DNA of 9,680 nucleotides, from the NCBI GenBank assembly GCA_946477805.1, contig CAMKZP010000101.1:1-9680 (forward strand). Direction: 5' to 3'. This document shows positions 1-8,153 of this stretch, in pieces. The translations under genes were made by a program, and so were the position numbers. Positions within the stretch are counted from its first letter, which is position 1; the number at the start of each line of letters is the position of its first letter. Below the pieces are notes generated by a model. It did not search any database. It saw nothing but the letters and a program-made list of their open reading frames with translations, and had not been told where the DNA came from. Source of the stretch: an uncultured Enterobacter sp. GTDB taxonomy: Bacteria; Pseudomonadota; Gammaproteobacteria; Enterobacterales; Enterobacteriaceae.

Positions 1-513
1 CCGGTCACTATCCGGCAGGCGCAAAAGCTGTTTTTCCTGCAGAGCCAGGAGGACAGCCTGTTCAACACCAGCGTGTTGCAAAATATCACCCTGTTCGACA
101 GCGACCACAACGCCGTAAAACAGCAGCGTATCGATAAATCCCTGCGCGGGCTGATGCTCTCCGAGGCGATCGATCGTCTTCCAGGAAAGCAAAACGCGCT
201 CATTCGTGAAAGCCATCCCGCCCTCTCTCTTGGCCAGCGTCAGCGGCTAATGCTGGCGCGTGCGATGTACAGCGATTGCCCGATCATGGTGCTGGATGAA
301 CCCACCGCCAACCTCGATGAACAGACCGCGCTGCAGGTGATGCAAACCCTGATCGAACACTGTCGTGAGTATGGAAAAACGCTGATTGCCGTTACGCACA
401 GCGAAACGGCGCTGCCGCTCTTTGACCGCGTCTGCGTGCTGAAAGAGGGGCAGGTGAAAGAGATTGCGGCTGCGGCTGATGCGGCCCGGGAACCTCAGGG
501 AGCGCTGGCGTGA
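1..513 (+). CDS. ABC exporter ATPase, C-terminal part (5' end outside window)
   Basis: The frame is open from base 1, so this is the last 170 residues of a longer protein. It covers most of an ABC nucleotide-binding domain: a Q-loop region near residues 11-21 (FFLQSQEDSLF), a signature LSLGQRQR at about 75-82 (Leu replaces the usual first Gly of LSGGQ), Walker B IMVLDE at 95-100 followed by the D-loop ANLD, and the H-loop His in AVTHSE at about 133. Walker A and any transmembrane or C39 peptidase domain lie upstream and cannot be judged. The C-terminal position of the ATPase and the DSLFNTSVLQNI-type Q-loop fit exporters with fused membrane and ATPase domains (HlyB, CvaB, MsbA types). Its stop overlaps the GTG start of the MacA-like gene by four bases, so it belongs to the same operon and probably exports a product of this locus. 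The substrate is unknown. Confidence 0.85.
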   Translation, partial: PVTIRQAQKLFFLQSQEDSLFNTSVLQNITLFDSDHNAVKQQRIDKSLRGLMLSEAIDRLPGKQNALIRESHPALSLGQRQRLMLARAMYSDCPIMVLDEPTANLDEQTALQVMQTLIEHCREYGKTLIAVTHSETALPLFDRVCVLKEGQVKEIAAAADAAREPQGALA

Positions 514-1697
514 GCAACCCACTGAAGACCTTTTTGGCGCGCGTCACCCGACGCCCCAAAGCGCTTTATGCGCTGACGGCGCTGGTGGTCATCCTGCTGG
601 CGGCTGGCGCATGGGCAGTACATACCCTGATTGCCGAACCCGCCGAGCCGGTGGTGACGCAGGCGATCGATCGCGGTGACATTGAAAAAACCGTGCTGGC
701 GACCGGGATCCTTAAACCTTCCGTTCAGGTGAACGTCGGGGCGCAGGTCAACGGTCAGTTAAAGAAGCTCTACGTTCGCGCCGGGGACAGGGTGAGCAAG
801 GGCCAGCTGCTGGCTGAAATTGACCCCACGCTGCAGCAGAGTGAGCTGCGAAAATCTGAGGCCGAGCTGGAAAGCGCCACCGCCCAGAAGCAGGCGTCGC
901 TGTATACCCTGACCCAGTACCAGCTTGAGCTGAAACGTCAGCTCCAGCTGGATAGGGATGGATCGGGCGTGAAAAGCAATCTGGAGCAGGCGCAGGCGAA
1001 GGTCGATACCCAGAAAGCTCAAATAAAGGTCAATGAAGCGCAGATCGTGCAGGCGCAAATGGCGCTGGAAACGGCAAAAGCGAACCTGGGATACACGCGT
1101 ATTCTGGCACCGGTGGATGGCCAGGTATTAGGGATCGTCACCAAAGAGGGCCAGACGGTTGTCTCCTCTCAAACCGCACCGACCATTCTGGTGCTGGCTA
1201 ACGTTGACGTCATGACCGTGCAGACCCGCATTTCGGAAACCGATGTTCTGAAAGTTCATCCCGGGCAGCCGCTGTCGTTTTATGTGGTTGCCGAGCCGAA
1301 GCATCGCTATCAAAGCGTGATGGGCGCTCTGCAGGATGCCCCTAACGACGCCCTGCAGGACGAAAGCGCGAGCGCCCAGTCCCAGCAGCCTTCCGCCGTC
1401 TATTACAACGGGGTATTCAGCGTCCCGAATCCCGATCACCGGCTGCGCACCTCGATGACGGCTCAGGTATTTATCGTCACCGAGCAGGCAAAAAACGTGT
1501 TACGCCTGCCCGTGATGGCGCTCGGCCAGCCGCAGGGGAGCAACGCCTATTATGTTCAGGTGATGAACGGCGATGTCCCTGAGCAGCGTCTTATCCACGT
1601 GGGCATCAACGACCGGCAGTACGTCGAGGTCAAAGACGGCCTGCGCGAAGGCGAGCGGGTGGTGGTGCAAAATACGGCAGGCACCCTCAATGGCTAA
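510..1697 (+). CDS. macA: MacA-like periplasmic adaptor (HlyD/RND membrane-fusion family)
   Basis: This 395-residue protein is the periplasmic adaptor that joins an inner-membrane ABC pump to an outer-membrane channel. A single N-terminal membrane anchor spans about residues 18-41. The first half of a lipoyl domain follows at about 70-105 (VNVGAQVNGQL, VRAGDRVSKGQLLAEIDP). A Gln/Ala/Glu-rich coiled-coil hairpin runs from about 107 to 193. The second lipoyl half is at about 195-230 (LAPVDGQV), then beta-barrel and membrane-proximal domains to the end. E. coli MacA is about 371 residues, so the length is normal to slightly long; a Ser/Gln/Ala-rich insert at about 275-297 accounts for part of the difference. 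The start is GTG, overlapping the upstream TGA by four bases, which suggests translational coupling. MacB follows with an eight-base overlap. It may serve MacB only, or also the upstream ABC exporter. Confidence 0.9.
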   Translation: MSNPLKTFLARVTRRPKALYALTALVVILLAAGAWAVHTLIAEPAEPVVTQAIDRGDIEKTVLATGILKPSVQVNVGAQVNGQLKKLYVRAGDRVSKGQLLAEIDPTLQQSELRKSEAELESATAQKQASLYTLTQYQLELKRQLQLDRDGSGVKSNLEQAQAKVDTQKAQIKVNEAQIVQAQMALETAKANLGYTRILAPVDGQVLGIVTKEGQTVVSSQTAPTILVLANVDVMTVQTRISETDVLKVHPGQPLSFYVVAEPKHRYQSVMGALQDAPNDALQDESASAQSQQPSAVYYNGVFSVPNPDHRLRTSMTAQVFIVTEQAKNVLRLPVMALGQPQGSNAYYVQVMNGDVPEQRLIHVGINDRQYVEVKDGLREGERVVVQNTAGTLNG

Positions 1698-3636
1698 TTC
1701 ACCCATTATCGAGCTTTCGCATATTTCTCGCCGCTTTGGGTCGGGCAACGCCGCGGTCACCGTCCTGAAGGATATTTCGCTGAGCGTGCACGCCGGGGAG
1801 ATGGTCGCCATTATCGGCGCATCGGGCTCCGGTAAATCCACGCTGATGAACATTCTTGGCTGCCTGGATACCCCGTCGGAAGGGGAAATGCGCATTATGG
1901 ATGTGCCGACGCAGGTGGCCAGCAGCGAGCAGCTGGCGCAGCTGCGCAGCCAATATCTGGGATTTATCTTTCAGCGCTATCACCTGATGCCGTACCTGAC
2001 GGCCGTTGAAAACGTGATGATCCCGGCGCTGTATACCGACATGCCGGCAGCGGGACGTCAGTCGCGCGCGGAGTATCTCCTGAATCGGCTGGGGTTAGGT
2101 AACCGTATGCATTACCGTCCGGCCCAGCTGTCTGGCGGCCAGCAGCAGCGCGTCAGTATCGCTCGCGCGCTGATGAACGGCGCGCCGGTGATCCTCGCAG
2201 ATGAGCCTACGGGTGCCCTTGACAGCACCAGCGGCCAGGAGCTGATGGCTATCCTGCACGGGCTGCATCAGGCCGGGCACACGCTGATCATCGTGACCCA
2301 CGATCGCAGTATCGCGGAGCAGTGTCAGCGGATCGTGGAAATTCACGATGGCCAGATTGTGGCCGATCGGCCCAATAACGCCGTGCGGCAGGGGGGATCG
2401 CAAGGCTTACCCTCCACGGGAACCATGGGGCGAACGCCGGTCTGGCAGAGCGTTAAGGAGGCCGTACGCATGGCGTGGCGGTCTCTGCTGGGTCACCGGA
2501 TCCGCGCTTTTCTCTCGATGCTCGGCATCATTATCGGTATCTCCTCCGTCGTCTCCTCTATGGCGGTCGGTGAGGGGGCGAGACAAAATATTCTCAGCCA
2601 GATAAGCCAGCTAGGCACCAGTACTATCGAGATCCAGCCCGGCCTGGGCTGGGATCGGCCGCGCCCGGATTTCGAGCGTTCGCTGACGCTGTACGACGTG
2701 GAACTCCTCGGCAAGCAGCCTTTTATCGACAGCCTATCACCCGTGGTCAGCAAAACCGTAAGGGCGATCCGGGGCGGGAAGCAGGTGCTGGTTTCGCTTT
2801 CAGGCGTCAGCAACGGCTTCTTCCGCGTGCAGGGGCTGCACTTTGTGGCCGGAAATCACTTTACGCCGCGCGATCTCGAGGAGCGTGAGCCCGTGGTCAT
2901 TATCGATCCTAACGTGCGCAGCACGCTGTTTGCCGACGGGCAGGATCCGCTGGGCGAAATTATTCAGCTCTCAGGGGTGCCGCTCCGCATTATTGGCGTG
3001 GCCGATAAAAAAGGGCCTAAGTACATCGGCGAGCAGCTCGGCGCATGGATCCCCTACACCTCGCTGCTGGAACGCATGTCGGGCGATACGCCGCTGCAGT
3101 CCATCACCCTGCGAATTGCCGACGGTTATCCGATAGAGGATGCCCAGAAGCGCGTTGAGCAACTGCTGGATTCAGCCCACGGCAAACGCGACTTCTTCAC
3201 CATGACCAACGATCAGCTGACCAAAACGATCCGCAAAACGTCCGAGTCGATGACGCTGCTGATCACCGCTATTGCCGGGATCTCTCTGCTGGTCGGTGGC
3301 GTAGGGGTGATGAACATCATGCTGGTTTCCGTGACGGAGCGTACCCATGAAATTGGCATTCGCCTCTCGGTCGGCGCTCGTCCCGGGGACATCATGCGCC
3401 AGTTCCTGATCGAAGCGATGGTTATCTGCACCCTCGGCGGGCTGATCGGCATTGTCGGATCCGGCGTGGCGGGGCTGATTTTTTCTCAGGTTACCCAGGA
3501 GTTCACCATGATATTCACCTGGCCACCTGTCCTTCTGGCCTGCGGTTTCTCCGCGCTTATCGGGCTCGGGTTTGGCTTTTTCCCGGCCCGTAACGCGGCC
3601 CGTTTGCACCCTACGGAGGCGCTGGCGCGAGAATGA
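1690..3636 (+). CDS. macB: MacB-type ABC transporter, ATPase-permease fusion
   Basis: This inner-membrane mechanotransmission ABC pump works with MacA and an outer-membrane channel. The ATG at 1690 (MANSPIIEL) is chosen because it gives 648 residues, the length of E. coli MacB; the 39 upstream in-frame codons lie inside macA and read as non-homologous. The N-terminal ATPase has Walker A GASGSGKST at 43-51, Q-loop Gln95, signature LSGGQQQR at 147-154, Walker B VILADE at 167-172 and H-loop His204. A linker leads to TM1 at about 272-294, then a large periplasmic domain at about 295-520. TM2 (about 522-545), TM3 (about 575-600) and TM4 (about 612-632) follow. The MNIMLVSVTERTHEIGIR motif after TM2 is typical of FtsX/MacB permeases. 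All ATPase motifs are intact. Known MacB proteins export macrolides, heat-stable toxin, peptides or lipid-linked molecules; here the adjacent acyl-chain genes suggest an acylated or lipid-like cargo (inference). Confidence 0.95.
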   Translation: MANSPIIELSHISRRFGSGNAAVTVLKDISLSVHAGEMVAIIGASGSGKSTLMNILGCLDTPSEGEMRIMDVPTQVASSEQLAQLRSQYLGFIFQRYHLMPYLTAVENVMIPALYTDMPAAGRQSRAEYLLNRLGLGNRMHYRPAQLSGGQQQRVSIARALMNGAPVILADEPTGALDSTSGQELMAILHGLHQAGHTLIIVTHDRSIAEQCQRIVEIHDGQIVADRPNNAVRQGGSQGLPSTGTMGRTPVWQSVKEAVRMAWRSLLGHRIRAFLSMLGIIIGISSVVSSMAVGEGARQNILSQISQLGTSTIEIQPGLGWDRPRPDFERSLTLYDVELLGKQPFIDSLSPVVSKTVRAIRGGKQVLVSLSGVSNGFFRVQGLHFVAGNHFTPRDLEEREPVVIIDPNVRSTLFADGQDPLGEIIQLSGVPLRIIGVADKKGPKYIGEQLGAWIPYTSLLERMSGDTPLQSITLRIADGYPIEDAQKRVEQLLDSAHGKRDFFTMTNDQLTKTIRKTSESMTLLITAIAGISLLVGGVGVMNIMLVSVTERTHEIGIRLSVGARPGDIMRQFLIEAMVICTLGGLIGIVGSGVAGLIFSQVTQEFTMIFTWPPVLLACGFSALIGLGFGFFPARNAARLHPTEALARE

Positions 3637-5027
3637 ATAAACGCTGTCTCGTTTTAACGGCGCTGACGACGCTGATGTTGACCGGCTGCGGACAGGCGCT
3701 GAAGAGTGACTACCAGCGCCCGCTGCTTTCGGTGCCTGATGCCTGGCGAGTAGCGGATACCGGCGAAGGCGTGGCGACGTTTACCCCGCGCTGGTGGGAT
3801 AACTTCGGCGATCCGCAGCTGTCGAGGCTGATCGCCGCCACTCTGCAGAGCAATAACGATCTGGCGCTGGCTGGCATAAAACTGAAGCAGGCGCTGCTGG
3901 CATCGGGGCTGTCCGATCTCAACCTGACGCCCGATTTTTCCGCGAATGCTACCGCCGGGAATACCCAGAACTTACGTCGAAATACGACGCCGGTGGAGAG
4001 CTACAGCAATGCGCTGACGGCTTCGTACGAGCTGGATCTGTGGGGAAAACTGGCCCGGACGCGCGAACAATCCGAGTGGCTTGCGAAGGCCTCTGAGCAG
4101 GATTTACGGGCCACTGCGCTGACGCTCATCGGCACGACATCCCAGCTTTACTGGCAAATTGCCAGCGATAACCAGCAGATTGGCAATTTGCAGCGAAGCC
4201 TGGAAATTGCCCGAGAGACGCTGGAGATGGTGACCTCCCGCTGGCAGGCCGGGGAGCTGGGCCAGCTCGATTATTTGCAGGCGCAGCAAACGGTCATCAG
4301 CCGGGAAAACAGCCTGCGGGATCTCTACCAGCAGCGTGATGAAAGCCGTAATGCGCTCACGATTTTACTCAGTCGTCCGCCGGGCCAATACCCCGCTGAA
4401 CGGCAGGCGCTCGATATCCACCAGAGCGTGCCCGTTGCGACGCGCATGCCGCTGGAGGTCATTGCCAAAAGGCCGGACGTGCAGTCGGCGGAGCTAAACC
4501 TGCGGGCGGCGCTGGCCGGTTCGGACGTTGCCCGGCTGAGCTTCTATCCCTCGCTGACGGTCAACGCCTCGCTCAACGCCGGTGCTGCGGTGTTTCAGCA
4601 GTGGTTCAGCAACCCGAGCAGAACGCTGGGGTCTGCCCTTGAGCTGCCGTTTATCCAGTGGAATAAGGTGCGTCTGACCATTGAGCAGTCCGATCTGGAC
4701 GTTCAAACCGCGGCGATCCAGTTCAAAAACGCCGCCTACAGCGCCCTGCAGGATATCGATAACGCCATGTCGCAGCGCCTGACCTGGCAGCAGGAAAAAC
4801 AGCGACAGCTGGAGGACCTTGCGCTGAGCCAGCGGCGCCTGGCGCTGGTGGAAAGCCAGTATCGTCACGGTGCCGTGGTGTACCAAACGCTGCTGGACGC
4901 GCAAAACACGCTGCTGGACAGCGAAAACACGCTGGTAAAAACCCAATACAACTACCTGTATTCCACGATGAAACTCTGGCTGGCGCTGGGGGGCGGGGAA
5001 GACGATACAGGGATGCAAAAAGGATAA
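3633..5027 (+). CDS. Outer-membrane efflux lipoprotein (TolC superfamily, NodT/OprM type)
   Basis: This 464-residue protein is the outer-membrane channel of the export system. A lipoprotein signal peptide ends in the lipobox LTGC, with Cys19 as the lipidation site. Two outer-membrane efflux repeats follow. The first carries RWWDNFGDPQLSRLI at about 53-67 and YELDLWGKL at about 132-140; the second carries AKRPDVQSAE at about 278-287, FYPSLTV at about 304-310 and the strand LPFIQWNKVR at about 338-347. Long Gln/Glu-rich helices lie between, as in the periplasmic alpha-barrel. Length fits the NodT/OprM group (about 460-480). The ATG overlaps the macB stop in ATGA. E. coli MacAB uses the unlinked chromosomal TolC, which is not a lipoprotein, so a dedicated lipoprotein channel points to a self-contained exporter. 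The ketosynthase starts three bases after its stop. Confidence 0.92.
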   Translation: MNKRCLVLTALTTLMLTGCGQALKSDYQRPLLSVPDAWRVADTGEGVATFTPRWWDNFGDPQLSRLIAATLQSNNDLALAGIKLKQALLASGLSDLNLTPDFSANATAGNTQNLRRNTTPVESYSNALTASYELDLWGKLARTREQSEWLAKASEQDLRATALTLIGTTSQLYWQIASDNQQIGNLQRSLEIARETLEMVTSRWQAGELGQLDYLQAQQTVISRENSLRDLYQQRDESRNALTILLSRPPGQYPAERQALDIHQSVPVATRMPLEVIAKRPDVQSAELNLRAALAGSDVARLSFYPSLTVNASLNAGAAVFQQWFSNPSRTLGSALELPFIQWNKVRLTIEQSDLDVQTAAIQFKNAAYSALQDIDNAMSQRLTWQQEKQRQLEDLALSQRRLALVESQYRHGAVVYQTLLDAQNTLLDSENTLVKTQYNYLYSTMKLWLALGGGEDDTGMQKG

Positions 5028-5030
5028 ATC

Positions 5031-6302
5031 ATGCAAACGGATATTTTCCAGACCACGCGCGCGCCGCGTCGGGTGGTGGTCACGGGTTATGGCGCGGTCA
5101 CCCCGCTGGGGATGAACGCATCTGAAAGCTGGGCGGCCATTATGGACTACAAGCCTGGCTATCGTTACTGCGATAAATCAGCCGCGGGGATCAAATCACG
5201 TTTCTATGGGCTCATCGATGAAGAGCCTTCCCTTAAAGGGGTGCCTGCCGCTATCCGCCGTCGACTGCCGCGCTATGCGCGCCTGACGCTCGCTTCCGCC
5301 CGGGAAGCGATGCAGATGGCGTTTGGCGATGAAAAGCCAGAGCGCTATTACGACCTGCAGGACTGCGGCGTCATCATGGGGACCGGCTGGGCCGGGCAGG
5401 ACGAAACCCAGGTGCATTATGAGGACTTTATGCGCACGGGCGTGGGCTCGCCGTTCGGCTGTTTTTTCTCAATGCCTAACTCTGCCACCGCGGCGGTCAG
5501 CCTTCACTGGGGGCTTCGCGGCTATCAGAACACCCCCATAGCGGCCTGTGCAACCGGGACTATCGCCATTGGCGATGCGTTTGAGCTTATCCGTAACGGA
5601 CGCTCAAAGATGATGCTGGCGGGCGCGGGAGAGTCCCTGCGTTCTGACTCCGCCGTATGGAATATTGACGTTCTGGGCGCGCTGGCGAGCGAGCAGGAAT
5701 CGTTAACCCGCGCCTGCTGTCCGTTTAGCCAGCACCGAAACGGCTTTGTCCTCAGCGAAGGGGCGGCCGTGCTGTGCCTGGAGGAGCGTGAGTCAGCCAT
5801 TGCCCGAGGCGCAACCATCCTCGGCGAAATTCTCGGGTATGGAAACTACTCCGACGCCTTTGATTTTACCGCACCGGCCGAGGATAAAATTGCGCGCGTG
5901 CAGACGATCCGCCGCGCGCTGGAGCAGGCGGGCATTGACGCCAGCGAGCTGGATTACATTAACGCGCACGGGACATCCACCCCGCTGAACGACCTCAATG
6001 AAACCGAGGCGATCAAAATTGCGCTGGGTGAAGAGGCGGCGTATGCCACGCCGTGTTCGAGCACCAAATCGTACACCGGCCATCTCATTGCGGCGGCGGG
6101 CAGTTTTGAATCTATCGTCTGCCTGCAGGCTCTACAGCATCAGATTATGCCCGCGACCTGCCACCTTGACGTGCCGGATCCTGCCTGCGATCTGGATTAC
6201 ATACCCAATATTCACCGCCCTGCAGCGCTGAATATCACGCTCAACCTGAGCTTCGGGTTCGGCGGCGCCAACGCTGCGCTGGTTATCGGGCGGGGGCAAT
6301 GA
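5031..6302 (+). CDS. Beta-ketoacyl-ACP synthase, FabF/KAS II type
   Basis: This 423-residue condensing enzyme adds two-carbon units from malonyl-ACP to a growing acyl chain. The thiolase fold starts with RRVVVTGYGAVTPLG. The nucleophile is Cys173 in AACATGT, the decarboxylation histidines are His313 in NAHGTSTPLND and His351 in KSYTGH, Lys346 is present, and the C-terminal NLSFGFGGANAAL carries the FabF gatekeeper-type loop. The Cys-His-His set is complete, so it is an active synthase and not a chain-length-factor partner. Length is close to FabF (about 413). It is preceded by a good ribosome site (AAGGA, about six bases from the ATG). It is not the housekeeping fabF, which normally sits beside fabG and acpP in the main fab cluster; here it follows a transport block. 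The priming substrate and chain length cannot be read from the sequence. Confidence 0.93.
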   Translation: MQTDIFQTTRAPRRVVVTGYGAVTPLGMNASESWAAIMDYKPGYRYCDKSAAGIKSRFYGLIDEEPSLKGVPAAIRRRLPRYARLTLASAREAMQMAFGDEKPERYYDLQDCGVIMGTGWAGQDETQVHYEDFMRTGVGSPFGCFFSMPNSATAAVSLHWGLRGYQNTPIAACATGTIAIGDAFELIRNGRSKMMLAGAGESLRSDSAVWNIDVLGALASEQESLTRACCPFSQHRNGFVLSEGAAVLCLEERESAIARGATILGEILGYGNYSDAFDFTAPAEDKIARVQTIRRALEQAGIDASELDYINAHGTSTPLNDLNETEAIKIALGEEAAYATPCSSTKSYTGHLIAAAGSFESIVCLQALQHQIMPATCHLDVPDPACDLDYIPNIHRPAALNITLNLSFGFGGANAALVIGRGQ

Positions 6303-7102
6303 TGTCGTTATGCTACACCCAGCGTGACGCCGAGCGCTGGGCCGCCTTTTCCGGGGACTATAACCCGATCCATTTTGATGCCGCCGAGGCGAAGCGCCTC
6401 GGTCTGGAAGGGGTATGCGTCCACGGGATGCGTGCTCTGCTGGATGTGAAATCCGGGCTCAGCCAGGCGATGGCAAAACGGACGTTATCGTCCGGCGGTC
6501 TGCTGTTCAGCAGCCGCCTGCGTGCTCCGGTTGTTTGCGGCATGCCCTACCGGCTGGAGCTGAGCGAAGCGGGGAGCCAGATCGGCGGCAAATTGTGCAG
6601 CGTGGACGCGCAGAGCACCCACATCAGCAGCAAACTCGGTGAGAGTAAACCGCTGGTATTAACCCCTGCAACCCAGGCGAACACCCTTCGCGGGGAGGCG
6701 CTGGCGGCGCTGTACGATCAATTTCTGGCGGTAGAGAGTGAGCCTGCTCCGCTGTGGAGTTTCTATGACGCGGTACTTTTCCGCCAGCTGGTCAACGCGC
6801 CGGAAACCCTTGAGACCGTGCGGGGCATCATCCCGGAGCATCAGCCTGACAGCCTCGGGGACGTTTTCAGCCTGGTACAGGTTGTTCAGACCCATCATGA
6901 AACCCGCTTCTCCCCGCAGCTGCTCCGGCTCGCGGGGGACGGCTCAGCGCTGGATGCGCTGCATTTTTCCATTCTGCCGACGCTGGTAATGGGTGAAAAA
7001 GCGTCCGGGCTGGTGCTTGTCGCCGCTATTGAGGCATGGCGAGTGAATGAACCCCTCATCTCCGTCACGGTTACGTTAAGAACCGGGCCGCTGGTGAAAT
7101 AA
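6299..7102 (+). CDS. MaoC-like (R)-specific hotdog dehydratase, two-domain
   Basis: This 267-residue protein probably dehydrates 3-hydroxyacyl-ACP to trans-2-enoyl-ACP. The N-terminal half carries the hydratase-2/MaoC signature: FSGDYNPIHFD with catalytic Asp20 and His25, then VCVHGMRALLD at about 40-49, which fits the conserved hotdog-helix Gly. The second half (about 150-267) shows no second D-x-N-P-x-H motif but ends in strand-rich sequence (LVLVAAIEAW, ISVTVTLRTGP) that resembles a hotdog sheet, so it may be a degenerate second hotdog fold, as in double-hotdog hydratases. The gene overlaps the ketosynthase stop in ATGA; a second ATG follows at once (6302) and either could be used. It fills the dehydration step between the ketoreductase and the next condensation. 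A hydratase acting on CoA esters is the main alternative. The assignment of the first domain is fairly sure, the second is not. Confidence 0.8.
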   Translation: MMSLCYTQRDAERWAAFSGDYNPIHFDAAEAKRLGLEGVCVHGMRALLDVKSGLSQAMAKRTLSSGGLLFSSRLRAPVVCGMPYRLELSEAGSQIGGKLCSVDAQSTHISSKLGESKPLVLTPATQANTLRGEALAALYDQFLAVESEPAPLWSFYDAVLFRQLVNAPETLETVRGIIPEHQPDSLGDVFSLVQVVQTHHETRFSPQLLRLAGDGSALDALHFSILPTLVMGEKASGLVLVAAIEAWRVNEPLISVTVTLRTGPLVK

Positions 7103-7128
7103 AAACAACACGACTAACTGACTTAATT

Positions 7129-7134
7129 AAAGGA
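7129..7134 (+). promoter_or_regulatory. Ribosome binding site of the ACP gene
   Basis: AAAGGA lies seven bases before the ATG at 7142, in an AT-rich 39-base gap (7103-7141). This is the only sizeable gap inside the operon, and the ACP is the only gene here with clearly independent initiation. That fits a need for more carrier protein than enzyme (inference). Confidence 0.7.
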
Positions 7135-7141
7135 ATAACAC

Positions 7142-7390
7142 ATGGCGCAATATGATGAAGTGTACGACAAGGTTTGCGAGATGCTGTGCGATGCAAAAGA
7201 CCTGGAAATGACCGACCTCAATCCCGATATGCCGCTCTATCAGCTGCGTCTCGATAGTCTGGATTACGTTGAGCTTATGGTGCTGGCGAAGAAGGAGTTT
7301 GGGGTCACGATTGAAGCCGATGTCTTTATCAACAATGTGAACATGACGCTCAAAGAGCTGTGTGAGCATCTCAGCGAAAAAAGCCAATAG
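7142..7390 (+). CDS. Acyl carrier protein (AcpP-like, dedicated)
   Basis: This 82-residue acidic protein carries the growing acyl chain on a 4'-phosphopantetheine arm. The attachment site is Ser39 in LRLDSLDYVEL, the DSL motif at the start of helix II. The rest follows the four-helix ACP pattern, including KKEFGVTIEAD after helix II. Length matches E. coli AcpP (about 78). It differs from AcpP in having three cysteines (12, 16 and 74), where E. coli AcpP has none. It sits between the dehydratase and the ketoreductase and probably serves only this pathway. Activation needs a phosphopantetheinyl transferase; none is in the window, so a host AcpS or Sfp-type enzyme, or one encoded upstream, must act. 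Confidence 0.93.
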   Translation: MAQYDEVYDKVCEMLCDAKDLEMTDLNPDMPLYQLRLDSLDYVELMVLAKKEFGVTIEADVFINNVNMTLKELCEHLSEKSQ

Positions 7391-7393
7391 CCT

Positions 7394-8128
7394 ATGCGTA
7401 ATCAATGGATTTTAGTCACAGGCGGGAGCCGCGGGATAGGACGTGCCGCGGTTTTACGCCTGGCAAAACAGTGGAATGTGGTATTCACCTGGTGCAAGGA
7501 CGGACACGCGGCGCACGAGCTGACGCGCGCCTGCGAGAGCTTGCCCGGCCGGGTAGAGGGCTTCCAGTGTGACGGCAGTGACGAGCAGGCGGTTTCCAGA
7601 CTGGCCGCCGATCTGCTGGCGCGCTACGGTGCGCCCCACGCCGTTGTACATAATGCCGGCATCACCCTTGATGCGCTGCATATCCATCAAAGTCCGCTGA
7701 ACTGGCGCAAGGTTATGGATACCAATCTTAACGCCATCTTTTACTGGAACCATCTGCTGCTGGAACCCATGATGATGGAGGGCGGCGGCTCGGTGGTGCT
7801 GATGTCATCGGTCACCGGCGTGAAAGGCAATAGCGGCCAGAGCGCCTACGGGGCAAGTAAAGCGGCAATGATAGGGCTGGCGCGGACGCTTTCGGTGGAG
7901 TTAGGGCGCTTCGGCGTGCGGGTCAACTGCCTGCTTCCCGGCTATATTGATACCGACATCATGAACGATATGCCGAAGGAGAAGCTGGCAGCGCTGCGTA
8001 AGACAATCCCGATGAAACGCTTTGGGAAAGTCACGGAAGTTGCCAACGCCGTTGCATGGCTCGTCAGCGATGAAAGCAGCTATATGACCGGGCAAAACCT
8101 CATCCTGGACGGCGGCCTGTCGGCCTGA
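7394..8128 (+). CDS. fabG: 3-oxoacyl-ACP reductase, FabG-type short-chain dehydrogenase
   Basis: This 244-residue classical SDR reduces 3-ketoacyl-ACP to (R)-3-hydroxyacyl-ACP with NADPH. The nucleotide loop is TGGSRGIG at 9-16, the structural HNAG motif is at 86-89, and the catalytic set Asn111, Ser139, Tyr152 and Lys156 is complete with FabG spacing (Tyr and Lys in YGASK). The C-terminal MTGQNLILDGGLS is the usual FabG ending, and the length equals E. coli FabG. It starts three bases after the ACP stop with no clear Shine-Dalgarno, so translation is probably coupled. It is a pathway-specific paralogue of fabG and not the housekeeping copy, judging from its neighbours. It is the last gene of the operon; a terminator follows about 25 bases after the stop. 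Confidence 0.93.
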   Translation: MRNQWILVTGGSRGIGRAAVLRLAKQWNVVFTWCKDGHAAHELTRACESLPGRVEGFQCDGSDEQAVSRLAADLLARYGAPHAVVHNAGITLDALHIHQSPLNWRKVMDTNLNAIFYWNHLLLEPMMMEGGGSVVLMSSVTGVKGNSGQSAYGASKAAMIGLARTLSVELGRFGVRVNCLLPGYIDTDIMNDMPKEKLAALRKTIPMKRFGKVTEVANAVAWLVSDESSYMTGQNLILDGGLSA

Positions 8129-8153
8129 TCCCCGTTCTCCCTCTGCCCGGCTG

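Noticed and set aside
1573..1689. In-frame extension of macB by 39 codons to an upstream ATG
   Set aside because: It lies wholly within macA, and the translated residues do not look like a MacB N-terminus; the ATG at 1690 gives the family length of 648.
5031..6302. Ketosynthase as a catalytically dead chain-length factor
   Set aside because: Cys173, His313 and His351 are all present.
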